Assembly (NCBI GenBank): GCA_017302775.1
Contig: JAFLDC010000106.1
Span: 1 to 7,961, forward strand
Reading direction: 5' to 3'
Source of the DNA: Sphingomonadales bacterium
GTDB taxonomy: Bacteria; Pseudomonadota; Alphaproteobacteria; Sphingomonadales; Sphingomonadaceae
Length of the DNA: 7,961 bases
Program-made: the position numbers and the translations under genes
Notes under the pieces: model-generated
The model's input: the letters and a program-made list of their open reading frames with translations, nothing else
The model's database searches: none
What the model was told of the DNA's origin: nothing
In this document: piece by piece, positions 1 to 6,856 of the stretch
How positions within the stretch are numbered: position 1 is the stretch's first letter
Layout of the letters: each line of letters begins with the position of its first letter

Positions 1-1544
1 GCCGCCGTGCTGGCCATGAAGATCGCAGTGCCCGGAACGCGGGTGGCGCTCGAATGAGCGCTCTTGGCGAACACCTCCATCGGGATCGTCCCTTCCGCCA
101 TGGATTGCCGCATGAGTTTGCGCCCGCGCGACCAGGTCGTCAGCAAGGTGAAGATGAAAAACCCGATCGCCAGCGGAACCCATCCACCCTGAGGGACCTT
201 GAGCAGGTTAGCCCCGAGGTAAGCCATATCGACCACGATGAATACGGCAATCAAAGGCGCGGCCTTCCACACCGGCCAATGCCACAACGAGATCAGAACA
301 GCAGCCAGCAGCAGTGTATCGATGAACATCGCCCCCGTGACCGCGATGCCATAAGCAGCAGCCAGATTACTGGATGAGCGGAAAAACAGCACCAGAACGA
401 TGACCATGATCATCAGGCCCCAGTTGATCACCGGGATATAGATCTGACCCGCAGCCGCCGCACTGGTATGCTTGATTTGCATACGCGGCATGAAGCCGAG
501 TTGGATCGCCTGCTGGGTAAGGCTGAACGCGCCTGAGATGACCGCCTGGCTGGCAATGATTGTTGCTGCAATGGCCAGGAAGATGACCGGTATCCGCACC
601 ATGTCAGGGATCATCAGAAAGAAGGGATCCTTGATCAATTGCACTGCCTGATCCGGCGACGTCGAGAGCACCATTGCCCCCTGACCCATATAATTGAGCA
701 TCAGCGATGGGAGAACGAAGGTCATCCAGCTCACCCCGATTGGCTTGCGGCCGAAATGCCCCATATCTGCGTAAAGCGCTTCAGCCCCGGTTACAGCCAG
801 CACCACGCTGCCCATCGCAACAAAAGCGCGAAATCCATCGGTCATAAAGAATTTCACGGCGTTGAGCGGGTTGATCGTCTCCAGAATGACCGCCGGCATA
901 GCAGCCAGATGCATTGCGCCAAGAGCCGCCAGGGTAAGAAAATAGAGCAACATGATCGGGCCAAACAGCTTGCCCACCCGCTCAGTCCCCCGGGACTGGA
1001 TTGCGAACAGTGCGAACAGGATCGCTACTGCCAGCGGCACGATCCACGTCTTGAAGCCAGGATGGACGTACTGCAGCCCTTCAGTTGCCGAAAGCACCGA
1101 CATGGCCGGGGTAATCATTGAGTCGCCATAGAACAGCGCGGTGGCAAACACGCCCAGCAGAATGAACGGCCCCGTCCATTTCGCATTTTCGGACTTGCGG
1201 TTGATCAGAGCGAGCAATGCGAGGCTGCCGCCCTCCCCCTTGTTGTCTGCCTTCATGATGGTGAGGACATATTTGAACGTCACCACAATCATCATCGACC
1301 AGAACACCAGGCTCAAAACCCCGTGAATATGCACCGGATCGACCTGGATGCCCGGGACACCATGGTGCGATGCAAAGGTCTCACGAAATGCGTATAACGG
1401 GCTGGTACCAATGTCACCGAAGACGACACCGATCGCACCGATCGCCAGCGCGATAAGTCCACCATGATGATGGCCGTGCCCTTCAACGTGATGCCCAGAA
1501 TCGGTGGCTTGCCCAGACACCGCATTTTGATCACTGCTACTCAT
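1..1544 (-). CDS. kup: Kup/TrkD-type potassium uptake transporter, C-terminus cut by the window edge
   Basis: Inner-membrane low-affinity K+ uptake protein of the KUP/HAK/KT family, which is generally regarded as a proton-coupled importer. The frame reads without a stop from the ATG at 1544 to the window edge, giving 514 residues in about a dozen hydrophobic segments. Family signatures are clear: [15 protein letters not shown] (about residues 39-53), YGDSMITPA (139-147) and [15 protein letters not shown] (252-266). Bacterial Kup proteins usually run to about 620-650 residues, so roughly the last hundred, mostly the soluble C-terminal domain, lie outside the window. The N-terminus before the first membrane helix carries six histidines within residues 18-27. 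The ribosome-binding site is poor (a G-rich stretch rather than a clean Shine-Dalgarno), but no better in-frame start precedes the first signature. The gene follows ccmI by 78 bases on the same strand. The family is certain; the exact start is likely. Confidence 0.97.
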   Translation of the reverse strand, partial: MSSSDQNAVSGQATDSGHHVEGHGHHHGGLIALAIGAIGVVFGDIGTSPLYAFRETFASHHGVPGIQVDPVHIHGVLSLVFWSMMIVVTFKYVLTIMKADNKGEGGSLALLALINRKSENAKWTGPFILLGVFATALFYGDSMITPAMSVLSATEGLQYVHPGFKTWIVPLAVAILFALFAIQSRGTERVGKLFGPIMLLYFLTLAALGAMHLAAMPAVILETINPLNAVKFFMTDGFRAFVAMGSVVLAVTGAEALYADMGHFGRKPIGVSWMTFVLPSLMLNYMGQGAMVLSTSPDQAVQLIKDPFFLMIPDMVRIPVIFLAIAATIIASQAVISGAFSLTQQAIQLGFMPRMQIKHTSAAAAGQIYIPVINWGLMIMVIVLVLFFRSSSNLAAAYGIAVTGAMFIDTLLLAAVLISLWHWPVWKAAPLIAVFIVVDMAYLGANLLKVPQGGWVPLAIGFFIFTLLTTWSRGRKLMRQSMAEGTIPMEVFAKSAHSSATRVPGTAIFMASTA

Positions 1545-1589
1545 GCAACCCGCAACCCCCGTGAGTCTGCGCAAGAGACCGCGCCTAGC

Positions 1590-1607
1590 ACCTGGCGTAA
1601 CGCCGGT
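1590..1607 (-). other. short hairpin in the ccmI-kup gap
   Basis: On the minus strand, ACC plus GGCG pairs with CGCC plus GGT around a TTA loop, giving seven pairs with one bulged A. It starts about 15 bases after the ccmI stop. No T-tract follows, so it does not meet the usual pattern of an intrinsic terminator. It could be a 3'-end stabilising hairpin of the ccm message, or chance in GC-rich DNA. No promoter for kup is obvious in the 78-base gap. Confidence 0.3.
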
Positions 1608-1622
1608 CCAGATATCAGCATT

Positions 1623-2279
1623 TTACCTGGGCTGGCTGGACGGAGCAGGCTGTGCGGCGATGAAATCATCCAGCCGTTTCAGACGAGCAGCCAGATCCTC
1701 TCGCCAGGGGGCACCGGTTGGAGCACGCTTCAACAGGTCGGCCCAGACCGCACGTCCCTCCGCCAATTTACCGTTTCCGGCCAGTGCAAGACCAAGGAAA
1801 AACGGCGGTCCCGGATGCGCCGGATCTGCTAGTGCCGCCCGGCGATAAGCATACTGCGCCGCCGGAGTCAGCGTGCCCTCGGCATGCGCGACGAGGTTGT
1901 TGGCCAGTGACAACCACGCGTTCGCATTGCGGGGATCGGTTTCCACCGCGCCTGCGACTATCCCGGCCGCATCACCGAACTGACCGTTGCGGGACAACGC
2001 GTCGGCGATGATCATCCAGCGGTTGGGCTGATTGGGCATGGCCGATTCGCCAGCCAGCTGTCGCCGCGCCTCCACCAGTGCGGCACCCGACTTGTCGGCA
2101 CGTTGCTGAGCCTGCTTCGCCGCACCGGGCTGAGCGGGGTTCGCTTGCAGCGCAAACCCGGCCAGCCCTACCGCCAGAGCGGCACCAATGGCTTCCCATC
2201 CGTTGCGCGGTGTTTTCAGTACCCAGGCAAGCGTTACGAACGCCGCCACTGCCACCGCCAAGACCCACACCCAGATCAT
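1623..2279 (-). CDS. ccmI: CcmI-like cytochrome c maturation TPR protein (short form)
   Basis: Probable CcmI (CycH), the membrane protein that binds apocytochrome c and delivers it to the heme-ligation complex. The 218-residue product has two N-terminal hydrophobic segments (about 2-20 and 30-45), then a Gln/Ala-rich linker and a helical region of about three TPR-like units (about 87-120, 120-152 and 157-190). The second unit contains DPRNANAWLSLANNLV and the third begins near DPAHPGPPFFLGLALAGNG. The ATG at 2277-2279 shares four bases with the ccmH stop, and GGAGAG lies six bases upstream of it, which decides the start; a longer in-frame start inside ccmH is not needed. It is the last gene of the ccm block. 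It is much shorter than the roughly 350-400 residue CcmI proteins known elsewhere and appears to lack the large periplasmic extension. The assignment rests on position, topology and TPR pattern, because sequence conservation in this family is low. Confidence 0.82.
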   Translation of the reverse strand: MIWVWVLAVAVAAFVTLAWVLKTPRNGWEAIGAALAVGLAGFALQANPAQPGAAKQAQQRADKSGAALVEARRQLAGESAMPNQPNRWMIIADALSRNGQFGDAAGIVAGAVETDPRNANAWLSLANNLVAHAEGTLTPAAQYAYRRAALADPAHPGPPFFLGLALAGNGKLAEGRAVWADLLKRAPTGAPWREDLAARLKRLDDFIAAQPAPSSQPR

Positions 2280-2689
2280 GCCGGACTCTCCGTGATAAAG
2301 CGCCTGCGCAACAAAAGCGCCGCCAATGCCAGCAGAATGAGCGGTGCGGCGTAGAGCGGCCACGTCTGGGAGGTCACCCGCGGCGCGTAACTGACATAGT
2401 CGCCATACCGCTCGACCAGCCAGGCACGAATCGCCTCAGGGTCCTCGCCAGCTTGAATGCGGAGGCGAATCTGGTTGCGCATATCCCCCGCAATTGGGGC
2501 GTCGGAATCCGCGATCGACTGGCCCTGGCATTGCAGGCAACGAATTGTCTCCATCAGCGCCTTGGCCTGAGCCTCCTGAGCCGGCACATTCAGCTGCGTG
2601 TAGGCATAGGGTGCTGGCGGCATGGTCCCGTCGGCATATACCGGCGCCGCAAGGGCCAGGGCGAATGCAGCTGCGATGGCCAGTTTCAT
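2276..2689 (-). CDS. ccmH: CcmH (CycL/Ccl2) thiol-oxidoreductase of cytochrome c maturation
   Basis: Membrane-anchored periplasmic thioredox protein that, with CcmG, reduces the CXXCH cysteines of apocytochrome c before heme attachment. The 137-residue product has a signal-like N-terminus (residues 1-19, ending VYA before DG) and the family signature RCLQCQGQSIADSDAP, with the redox pair Cys51 and Cys54. The conserved helical domain follows (MRNQIRLRIQAGEDPEAI, then YGDYVSYAPR), with one C-terminal membrane helix at about 112-127 and a short positively charged tail. The length fits the short bacterial CcmH form, in contrast to E. coli CcmH, where a CcmI-like domain is fused on. The ATG at 2687-2689 overlaps the ccmG stop by four bases and has a near-ideal Shine-Dalgarno seven bases upstream. 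Its own stop overlaps the ccmI start by four bases. Confidence 0.96.
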   Translation of the reverse strand: MKLAIAAAFALALAAPVYADGTMPPAPYAYTQLNVPAQEAQAKALMETIRCLQCQGQSIADSDAPIAGDMRNQIRLRIQAGEDPEAIRAWLVERYGDYVSYAPRVTSQTWPLYAAPLILLALAALLLRRRFITESPA

Positions 2690-3243
2690 CGGCCGGCCTC
2701 CTCGATCTGCTGCAGGATCAACTGCACCTGCTCGGGACGGATCTCTCCGATATGCTGATAACGGATCACACCCTTGCCATCGATCACAAAGCTTTCTGGC
2801 ACGCCGGATGAGCCAAGTGAAAACTGGATAGCACTGACGTTATCTGCACCGATCCGGCTGTATGGATTGCCGTTGCGATCAAGGAAGGCCTGAAGTTCTT
2901 CCGGTCGGTCACGGATGGCGACACCAACCACTTCGACGCCAGATGCCTTGATTTGCGCCAGCTGCGGTGCTTCCACGGCGCAAGGGATGCACCAGCTGGC
3001 GAAAATGTTAAGCAAGCGCACCTTGCCATCGGCCATGTCCGTCCGGCTGAGGCCAGGCTGACCGCTTATCGCAGGTTGCAGCGCAAATTGTGGCAGTGGT
3101 TTGCCAATCAGGGCAGACCGCACCACCCGTTCTGCCGGGTTGCTAAGGTTGTACGCCACCACCGCAACAAAACCGGAAAACAACAAGGCCGGAAGCCATA
3201 GTACCATTGCCGACCTTTTGCCGGTTGCAACAGGCGCGGTCAT
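2686..3243 (-). CDS. ccmG: CcmG/DsbE periplasmic thioredoxin-like thiol-disulfide protein
   Basis: Membrane-tethered thioredoxin-fold reductant for apocytochrome c and CcmH. The 185-residue product has one N-terminal membrane anchor (about 13-31) and then the DsbE/CcmG fold. The active site FASWCIPC sits at about 81-88 with Cys85 and Cys88, followed by the acidic EAPQL helix. The GVPESFVID segment (about 147-155) contains the cis-Pro loop and the GVP(E/x) signature of this family. The chosen ATG at 3241-3243 shares four bases with the ccmF stop. The frame stays open about 216 bases further upstream inside ccmF, but that extension would be a Cys/Arg-rich out-of-frame reading of ccmF and is rejected. 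The length agrees with typical CcmG (about 180-185 residues). It probably receives electrons from CcdA or DsbD, not seen here. Confidence 0.97.
   Translation of the reverse strand: MTAPVATGKRSAMVLWLPALLFSGFVAVVAYNLSNPAERVVRSALIGKPLPQFALQPAISGQPGLSRTDMADGKVRLLNIFASWCIPCAVEAPQLAQIKASGVEVVGVAIRDRPEELQAFLDRNGNPYSRIGADNVSAIQFSLGSSGVPESFVIDGKGVIRYQHIGEIRPEQVQLILQQIEEAGR
2697..2703 (-). promoter_or_regulatory. ribosome-binding site of ccmH inside ccmG
   Basis: GAGGAGG on the minus strand lies seven bases before the ccmH ATG and falls in the last codons of ccmG. It is the strongest Shine-Dalgarno in the operon. It supports the overlapping start and suggests ribosomes can load here independently as well as by coupling. 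Confidence 0.8.
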
Positions 3244-5183
3244 CGGCCTTGCCTCGTCCGGCGGTAAGCGATCTTGTCTTGCGCGATGATCCGGCGGATG
3301 TCGCTCGCAACACGCCCCAGCAGCGCCAGTACACCACCCAGCGCGACCAGTAGCCCTCCAAACCAGATCAGGGTGACAAACGGCTTCCACCACAGCCGAA
3401 GCTGCCAACGGCCATCTTCTGCCTCCTCGCCCAAAACGACATACAGTTGCCCGTTCCATCGCGTGGCCAAAGCACTCTCGTTGGTGCCCTGTTGGGGCGA
3501 CCAGAAACTGCGGGCCTGGGGATGCATTTCACGCGGCGCGCCGCCTTCGTAACTGGCCTGAACCGTAGCTTCCAGCGCCGTCCAGTTCGGACCCGCAACC
3601 GGCATAATCTGTTCCAGTCGCACCTGCCACGGTCCCACTGCAACACTGTCCCCGGCGCGGACCGCCACCAGGCGCTCAACCGTAAAGGCACTGTCGGAGG
3701 CCATGCCAAACAGTGCCACGGCCAGTCCGAAATGTGCGGTAACCATGCCCCACAGCGGCAGTGTTACCGTGCGCAGCCGGCGCCCGCGAAGCGGCAATAA
3801 CGTGGCAATTGCCAAACCCAGCGCCAGCGCCAAGCCCAGCAGCGGCATCGGTCTGACCCCTGCAAACGCCGCAGCAATGATCGCCCCCGCAAGCACCAGC
3901 ACAGGCAGTACCAGCACACGCCTGAGCCGGGCAAAGGAGTCGCGCCGCCATCGCAGCAATGGCCCCACGGCCAACACCACCAGCATCGGCAGTACGAACA
4001 GTGCCGACATCGGGTTGAAATAGGGCGGCCCGATCGAGACGCTGTAGCCCATTGCTTCGGTAATCAGCGGATAAAGCGTGCCCAGCAGTACGATTGCCAG
4101 CGTACAGGTCAGCAGAACGTTGTTAATCACCAACGCACTTTCCCGGCTGGTAATCTGGAACCGTTCACCTTCGTTGATGGTCGACGCCCGGATCGCGAAC
4201 AGATTCAGCGCACCGCCAATGTATACCGTCAGTAACGCCAGGATGAAGGCGCCGCGGGTCGGATCAACCGCAAAAGCGTGAACGCTGGTCAGAATACCTG
4301 AACGAACCAGGAATGTTCCAACCATCGACATGGAAAAGGCCACAACCCCCAGCATCACGGTCCAGGTTCGCAGGGCGTTGCGTGCCGCCAGCACCGAAAC
4401 GGAATGAAGCAGCGCGGTGGCAGCGAGCCACGGCATCAACGAAGCGTTTTCAACCGGATCCCAGAACCACCAGCCGCCCCAACCCAACTCGTAATATGCC
4501 CAATAGGATCCGGCCGTGATGCCAATCGTCAGAAATATCCATGCGCCCAGCACCCAAGGCCGCATGGCACGGGCAAAGGTAGGCCCAATTTCTCGTGTCA
4601 GCAGGGCGCCAACCGCAAAACTGAACGCCACTGATAAACCGACGTAACCGATGTACAGGGTCGGTGGATGGAACGCGAGGCCGGGGTCCTGTAGCAAAGG
4701 GTTAAGCCCCATACCCTCTTCCGGCACTGGATAAATCCGGGTGAACGGGTTCGATGCGAACAGCAGAAAGGCGTAAAATCCCAGACTGACGAAAGCTTGC
4801 GCCAGCAATGTCGCCACCATTGTGCGTTCAGGCAAGCGGCGCTCCACCAGCGCCAAAAAACCGCCCGCAAGCGCCATCACCGTGACCCACAGCAACATCG
4901 ACCCTTCGTGATTGCCCCAGGCTCCCGCAAACTTGTAGAGAAACGGCTTGGCCGAATGCGAATTCTTGGCGACCAGCGCGACGGATAGATCGGTGCGGCA
5001 AAACAGCACGATCAGGGCAATGAAGGCTGCAAAAACCAGCAGCCCCTGCACGACAGCAACTGGCCGCACCAGTGCAATAACTGCAGAAGCGTCCCGGCGC
5101 AGACCGGCTGCTCCCGCTACAAATTGCAACAATGCCAGGGCGGCAGCGAACCACAGCGCAGCAAGACCGAGATTGGCAATCAC
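3240..5183 (-). CDS. ccmF: CcmF cytochrome c heme lyase subunit
   Basis: Large polytopic inner-membrane protein that ligates heme, delivered by CcmE, to apocytochrome c. The 647-residue product matches the normal CcmF length and has numerous membrane helices, roughly 13-15. The tryptophan-rich WWD signature of heme-handling proteins is present as GWGGWWFWDPVENAS (about 234-248). The four histidines expected for periplasmic heme and membrane heme b are visible at 172 (FHPPTLY), 260, 302 (VHAF) and 484 (TAHFG), near-equivalent in position to those studied in E. coli CcmF. A periplasmic domain lies at about 497-595, and the last helix at about 602-624 precedes a basic tail. It starts with GTG at 5181-5183, sharing four bases with the ccmE stop; GGAAG lies seven bases upstream. 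The rare start codon may lower its translation relative to neighbours. Its end overlaps ccmG by four bases. Confidence 0.98.
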   Translation of the reverse strand: MIANLGLAALWFAAALALLQFVAGAAGLRRDASAVIALVRPVAVVQGLLVFAAFIALIVLFCRTDLSVALVAKNSHSAKPFLYKFAGAWGNHEGSMLLWVTVMALAGGFLALVERRLPERTMVATLLAQAFVSLGFYAFLLFASNPFTRIYPVPEEGMGLNPLLQDPGLAFHPPTLYIGYVGLSVAFSFAVGALLTREIGPTFARAMRPWVLGAWIFLTIGITAGSYWAYYELGWGGWWFWDPVENASLMPWLAATALLHSVSVLAARNALRTWTVMLGVVAFSMSMVGTFLVRSGILTSVHAFAVDPTRGAFILALLTVYIGGALNLFAIRASTINEGERFQITSRESALVINNVLLTCTLAIVLLGTLYPLITEAMGYSVSIGPPYFNPMSALFVLPMLVVLAVGPLLRWRRDSFARLRRVLVLPVLVLAGAIIAAAFAGVRPMPLLGLALALGLAIATLLPLRGRRLRTVTLPLWGMVTAHFGLAVALFGMASDSAFTVERLVAVRAGDSVAVGPWQVRLEQIMPVAGPNWTALEATVQASYEGGAPREMHPQARSFWSPQQGTNESALATRWNGQLYVVLGEEAEDGRWQLRLWWKPFVTLIWFGGLLVALGGVLALLGRVASDIRRIIAQDKIAYRRTRQGR

Positions 5184-5638
5184 CGGGTTTCTTCCACCGT
5201 TTTGCGCGCTTGAGCCGCGGTCATATCTTTCATTTCGCGCGGCACGTATTTCTCGTCGTGCTTGGCCAACAAATTGTCAGCAACAAAAGTTCCATCCGCC
5301 CGCCGCTTGCCTTCGGCGACCACGCCGGACCCTTCTTTGAACAGATCCGGTACAATCCCCTTGAAGATGACCGGGATGCGCGCCTTGTCGTCACTCACCA
5401 CGAAAGTCACGGTTACGCCATCGGCTGCCGTTTTCAGCGAGCCATGCTCAACCATCCCGCCGAGTCGCACCGCCCTGTCAGCACCCGGTGGGTCGGCCGC
5501 CATCTCCTTGGGCAGATAGAAGAATGAGGCTTGACTGCGCAAGGACCAGGCCGCCAGCACACCGGCGCCGATCACCGCCGCCAGCGCGATCAGCACCAGC
5601 ACGAGCCGTTGGTGTTTCGCCTTTATTGGTGTACTCAT
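5180..5638 (-). CDS. ccmE: CcmE periplasmic heme chaperone
   Basis: Membrane-anchored heme chaperone that binds heme covalently through a histidine and passes it to CcmF. The 152-residue product has a single N-terminal anchor (about 11-31) and an OB-fold periplasmic domain. The heme-binding motif LAKHDEKYVP places the covalent His at 127 and the conserved Tyr at 131, the standard H-x-x-x-Y form (the C-x-x-x-Y variant is absent). The preceding VRLGGMVEHGS and IPVIFKGIVPDLFKEG segments are typical of the family, and the C-terminal tail is short. The ATG at 5636-5638 overlaps the ccmD stop by four bases. It has only a weak ribosome-binding site, so translational coupling to ccmD is likely. Its stop overlaps the GTG of ccmF. 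Confidence 0.98.
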   Translation of the reverse strand: MSTPIKAKHQRLVLVLIALAAVIGAGVLAAWSLRSQASFFYLPKEMAADPPGADRAVRLGGMVEHGSLKTAADGVTVTFVVSDDKARIPVIFKGIVPDLFKEGSGVVAEGKRRADGTFVADNLLAKHDEKYVPREMKDMTAAQARKTVEETR

Positions 5639-5775
5639 CGGCCGCGCGCCATATCACGCCGCGCTTCGGCCCGGCGCATCGCCAACCAGCTGGAGACTAC
5701 CAAGGCCGCAGTTCCGGCAATCGTGATTGCGTAAGACGCATAGACGAAACCCCAATGGTTTAATCCTTCAGCCAT
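5635..5775 (-). CDS. ccmD: CcmD small heme-exporter accessory protein
   Basis: Small single-helix membrane protein that joins CcmC (and CcmAB) and helps release holo-CcmE. The 46-residue product, MAEGLNHWGFVYASYAITIA and onward, shows the usual CcmD pattern: a short polar N-terminus with an aromatic cluster (HWGFVYASYAIT), one hydrophobic helix (about 11-30) and a strongly basic cytoplasmic end (MRRAEARRDMARGR). The ATG at 5773-5775 overlaps the end of ccmC by eight bases, with GGAGG six bases upstream. A longer in-frame start about 48 bases earlier would add an Arg/Gly-rich out-of-frame reading of ccmC and is rejected. Its stop overlaps the ccmE start by four bases. Confidence 0.93.
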   Translation of the reverse strand: MAEGLNHWGFVYASYAITIAGTAALVVSSWLAMRRAEARRDMARGR

Positions 5776-6499
5776 CGACAGCCTCCATCGCCCGACGCCG
5801 CAACCGCGCCTCGGCCTGTGCATCAGCCAGGATCGCGCGCATCCGCATCAAGACCACAGCACCGAAAATCAATGAAAAGCCGATCGTTGCGGCCAACAGG
5901 CCGTAAAGAAACGCCGGTGCCATCTCACTCTTACCGACGCTGATTGACGGTGGCTGGTGCAGACTGTTCCACCACAGAACCGAATAGTGGATGATCGGGA
6001 TGTTCACCGCGCCGACGAGTCCGAAAATGGCCGGCAGCCGCGAAGTGCCATTCCCATCCCGGTTGGCTGCATCAGCGAGTGCGATATAGGCACAATACAC
6101 GAAAAACAGCACCAGCATGGATGTTAGCCGACCATCCCATACCCACCAGGTGCCCCACGCCGGACGGCCCCACAGCGACCCGGTAACCAGACACAGCAAA
6201 GCAAAGAAAGCTCCCGGCAGGGCAACGGCCCTTGCACCTATTCCCGCCAGTGGATGCCGCCAGACCAGTTCAACCAGGCTGGCAACTGCAATCGCACTCC
6301 ACCCGCCCATACCCAGCCATGCGGCGGGAACGTGAACAAACAGGATTCGCACCGAATCACCCTGCAGTCGCTCGGCCGGTGCACCCCACAAACCCCAGCC
6401 GATCGCAGCCAGAGTTACCGCAATCCCGGTGAATAGGAGTGGCCCAGTCAGGATACGCGCTAGGCGCAGGAAACGGGCAGGATTGGCGTAGCCGTGCAT
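5768..6499 (-). CDS. ccmC: CcmC heme transfer protein
   Basis: Polytopic inner-membrane protein that, with CcmD, attaches heme to the histidine of CcmE. The 243-residue product is the normal CcmC size with six predicted membrane helices. It carries the WWD signature WGTWWVWDGRLTS (about 115-127) and the flanking heme-ligand histidines His56 (FVHVPAAW) and His171 (PIIHYSVLWWNSLHQ), near-equivalent to the two in E. coli CcmC. The ATG at 6497-6499 opens directly onto the first helix. The frame stays open upstream through the tRNA-His gene, so starts there are excluded. The ribosome-binding site is weak (GCTGGGTCC before ATG). It is the first ccm gene on this strand and lies 115 bases after the tRNA. 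ccmA and ccmB, which often precede it, are not present. Confidence 0.97.
   Translation of the reverse strand: MHGYANPARFLRLARILTGPLLFTGIAVTLAAIGWGLWGAPAERLQGDSVRILFVHVPAAWLGMGGWSAIAVASLVELVWRHPLAGIGARAVALPGAFFALLCLVTGSLWGRPAWGTWWVWDGRLTSMLVLFFVYCAYIALADAANRDGNGTSRLPAIFGLVGAVNIPIIHYSVLWWNSLHQPPSISVGKSEMAPAFLYGLLAATIGFSLIFGAVVLMRMRAILADAQAEARLRRRAMEAVDG
5782..5786 (-). promoter_or_regulatory. ribosome-binding site of ccmD inside ccmC
   Basis: GGAGG on the minus strand lies six bases before the ccmD ATG, within the last codons of ccmC. It supports the 46-residue form of CcmD over the longer in-frame extension. Confidence 0.7.
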
Positions 6500-6555
6500 G
6501 GACCCAGCGATGACAAGAATCTGCGCCACGCTTTGGCATGAGCGCCCCCGCGCGG

Positions 6556-6576
6556 CAAGCGCCAAGTGGCGGCTTG
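6556..6576 (-). other. imperfect stem-loop between tRNA-His and ccmC
   Basis: CAAGC and GCC pair with GGC and GCTTG around a four-base loop, eight pairs with one bulged base. It lies about 57-77 bases before the ccmC start. No T-tract follows on the minus strand, so it is not a classical terminator between tRNA-His and ccmC. I see no convincing -35/-10 pair elsewhere in the 115-base gap. It might be a processing or attenuation structure if the tRNA and ccm operon share a transcript, or chance. Confidence 0.25.
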
Positions 6577-6614
6577 TCCGCTTAATCGCATTGACCCATC
6601 GCAAAGGAAGCAAA

Positions 6615-6692
6615 TGGGGCGATCGATGGGGTTCGAACCCACGACCTCCGGTACCACAAACCGGCGCTCTAACCAACTGAGCTACGATCGCC
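6615..6692 (-). tRNA. tRNA-His (anticodon GUG) with encoded G-1, C73 and CCA
   Basis: A complete cloverleaf can be folded by hand on the minus strand. The acceptor stem GCGATCG/CGATCGC is a perfect seven pairs. The D-stem GCTC/GAGC, anticodon stem CCGGT/ACCGG around loop TTGTGGT, and T-arm GTGGG/CCCAT around TTCGAAC all form, with one G-T pair at 49-65. Bases 34-36 are GTG, which read the His codons CAC and CAU. An extra G precedes position 1 and faces C73, the identity element recognised by canonical bacterial HisRS, and the 3' CCA is encoded. The coordinates include G-1 and CCA (78 bases). The gene precedes ccmC on the same strand and is divergent from the PilZ gene. Confidence 0.97.
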
Positions 6693-6713
6693 ATGGCCTG
6701 ATCGCTGTTGCGC

Positions 6714-6749
6714 CAGGCATTGCAGGCGCGCGCCTTCGCACAATGCCTG
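6714..6749. repeat. nested inverted repeat upstream of tRNA-His
   Basis: Perfect 9-base arms CAGGCATTG and CAATGCCTG are separated by 18 bases, and the spacer contains a 12-base perfect palindrome AGGCGCGCGCCT (6724-6735). It sits 22-57 bases upstream of the tRNA-His 5' end, where that gene's promoter should lie, and about 107 bases before the pilZ ATG. It could be a regulator binding site or a structured leader. The function is not known; the symmetry is directly visible. Confidence 0.5.
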
Positions 6750-6856
6750 AGCGAATGGAAGGGGAAATTGCCACACCGGTTCGATCACGAGAGCTGCAAC
6801 CGGGATTCGGCACAGGTCAGCAAATATTTAACCAACCTTGCATAGTATCCGAGGGG

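Noticed and set aside
2078..2758. A long plus-strand open frame antisense to ccmI and ccmH
   Set aside because: It is Arg/Pro/Cys-rich with no recognisable domain and is fully explained by GC-rich codon bias on the opposite strand.
3244..3459. A longer ccmG start inside ccmF
   Set aside because: The added residues are an out-of-frame reading of ccmF, and the four-base overlap start yields the normal CcmG length.
6500..6694. A longer ccmC reading frame starting at 6694
   Set aside because: The extension runs through the whole tRNA-His gene and a gap with non-conserved residues; the start at 6499 gives the normal CcmC length.
6826..6833. Possible CtrA half-site (TTTAACC-like) before pilZ
   Set aside because: Only one half of the TTAA-N7-TTAA pattern is present; a single half-site is too short to claim.
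6820..6848. Sigma-70-like promoter for pilZ
   Set aside because: TAGTAT matches the -10 in four of six positions, but nothing resembling TTGACA lies at the right distance.
6566..6856. Upstream extension of the PilZ frame across the tRNA-His gene
   Set aside because: It would be translated across the antisense strand of the tRNA and the intergenic gap; the PilZ domain starts well after 6881.
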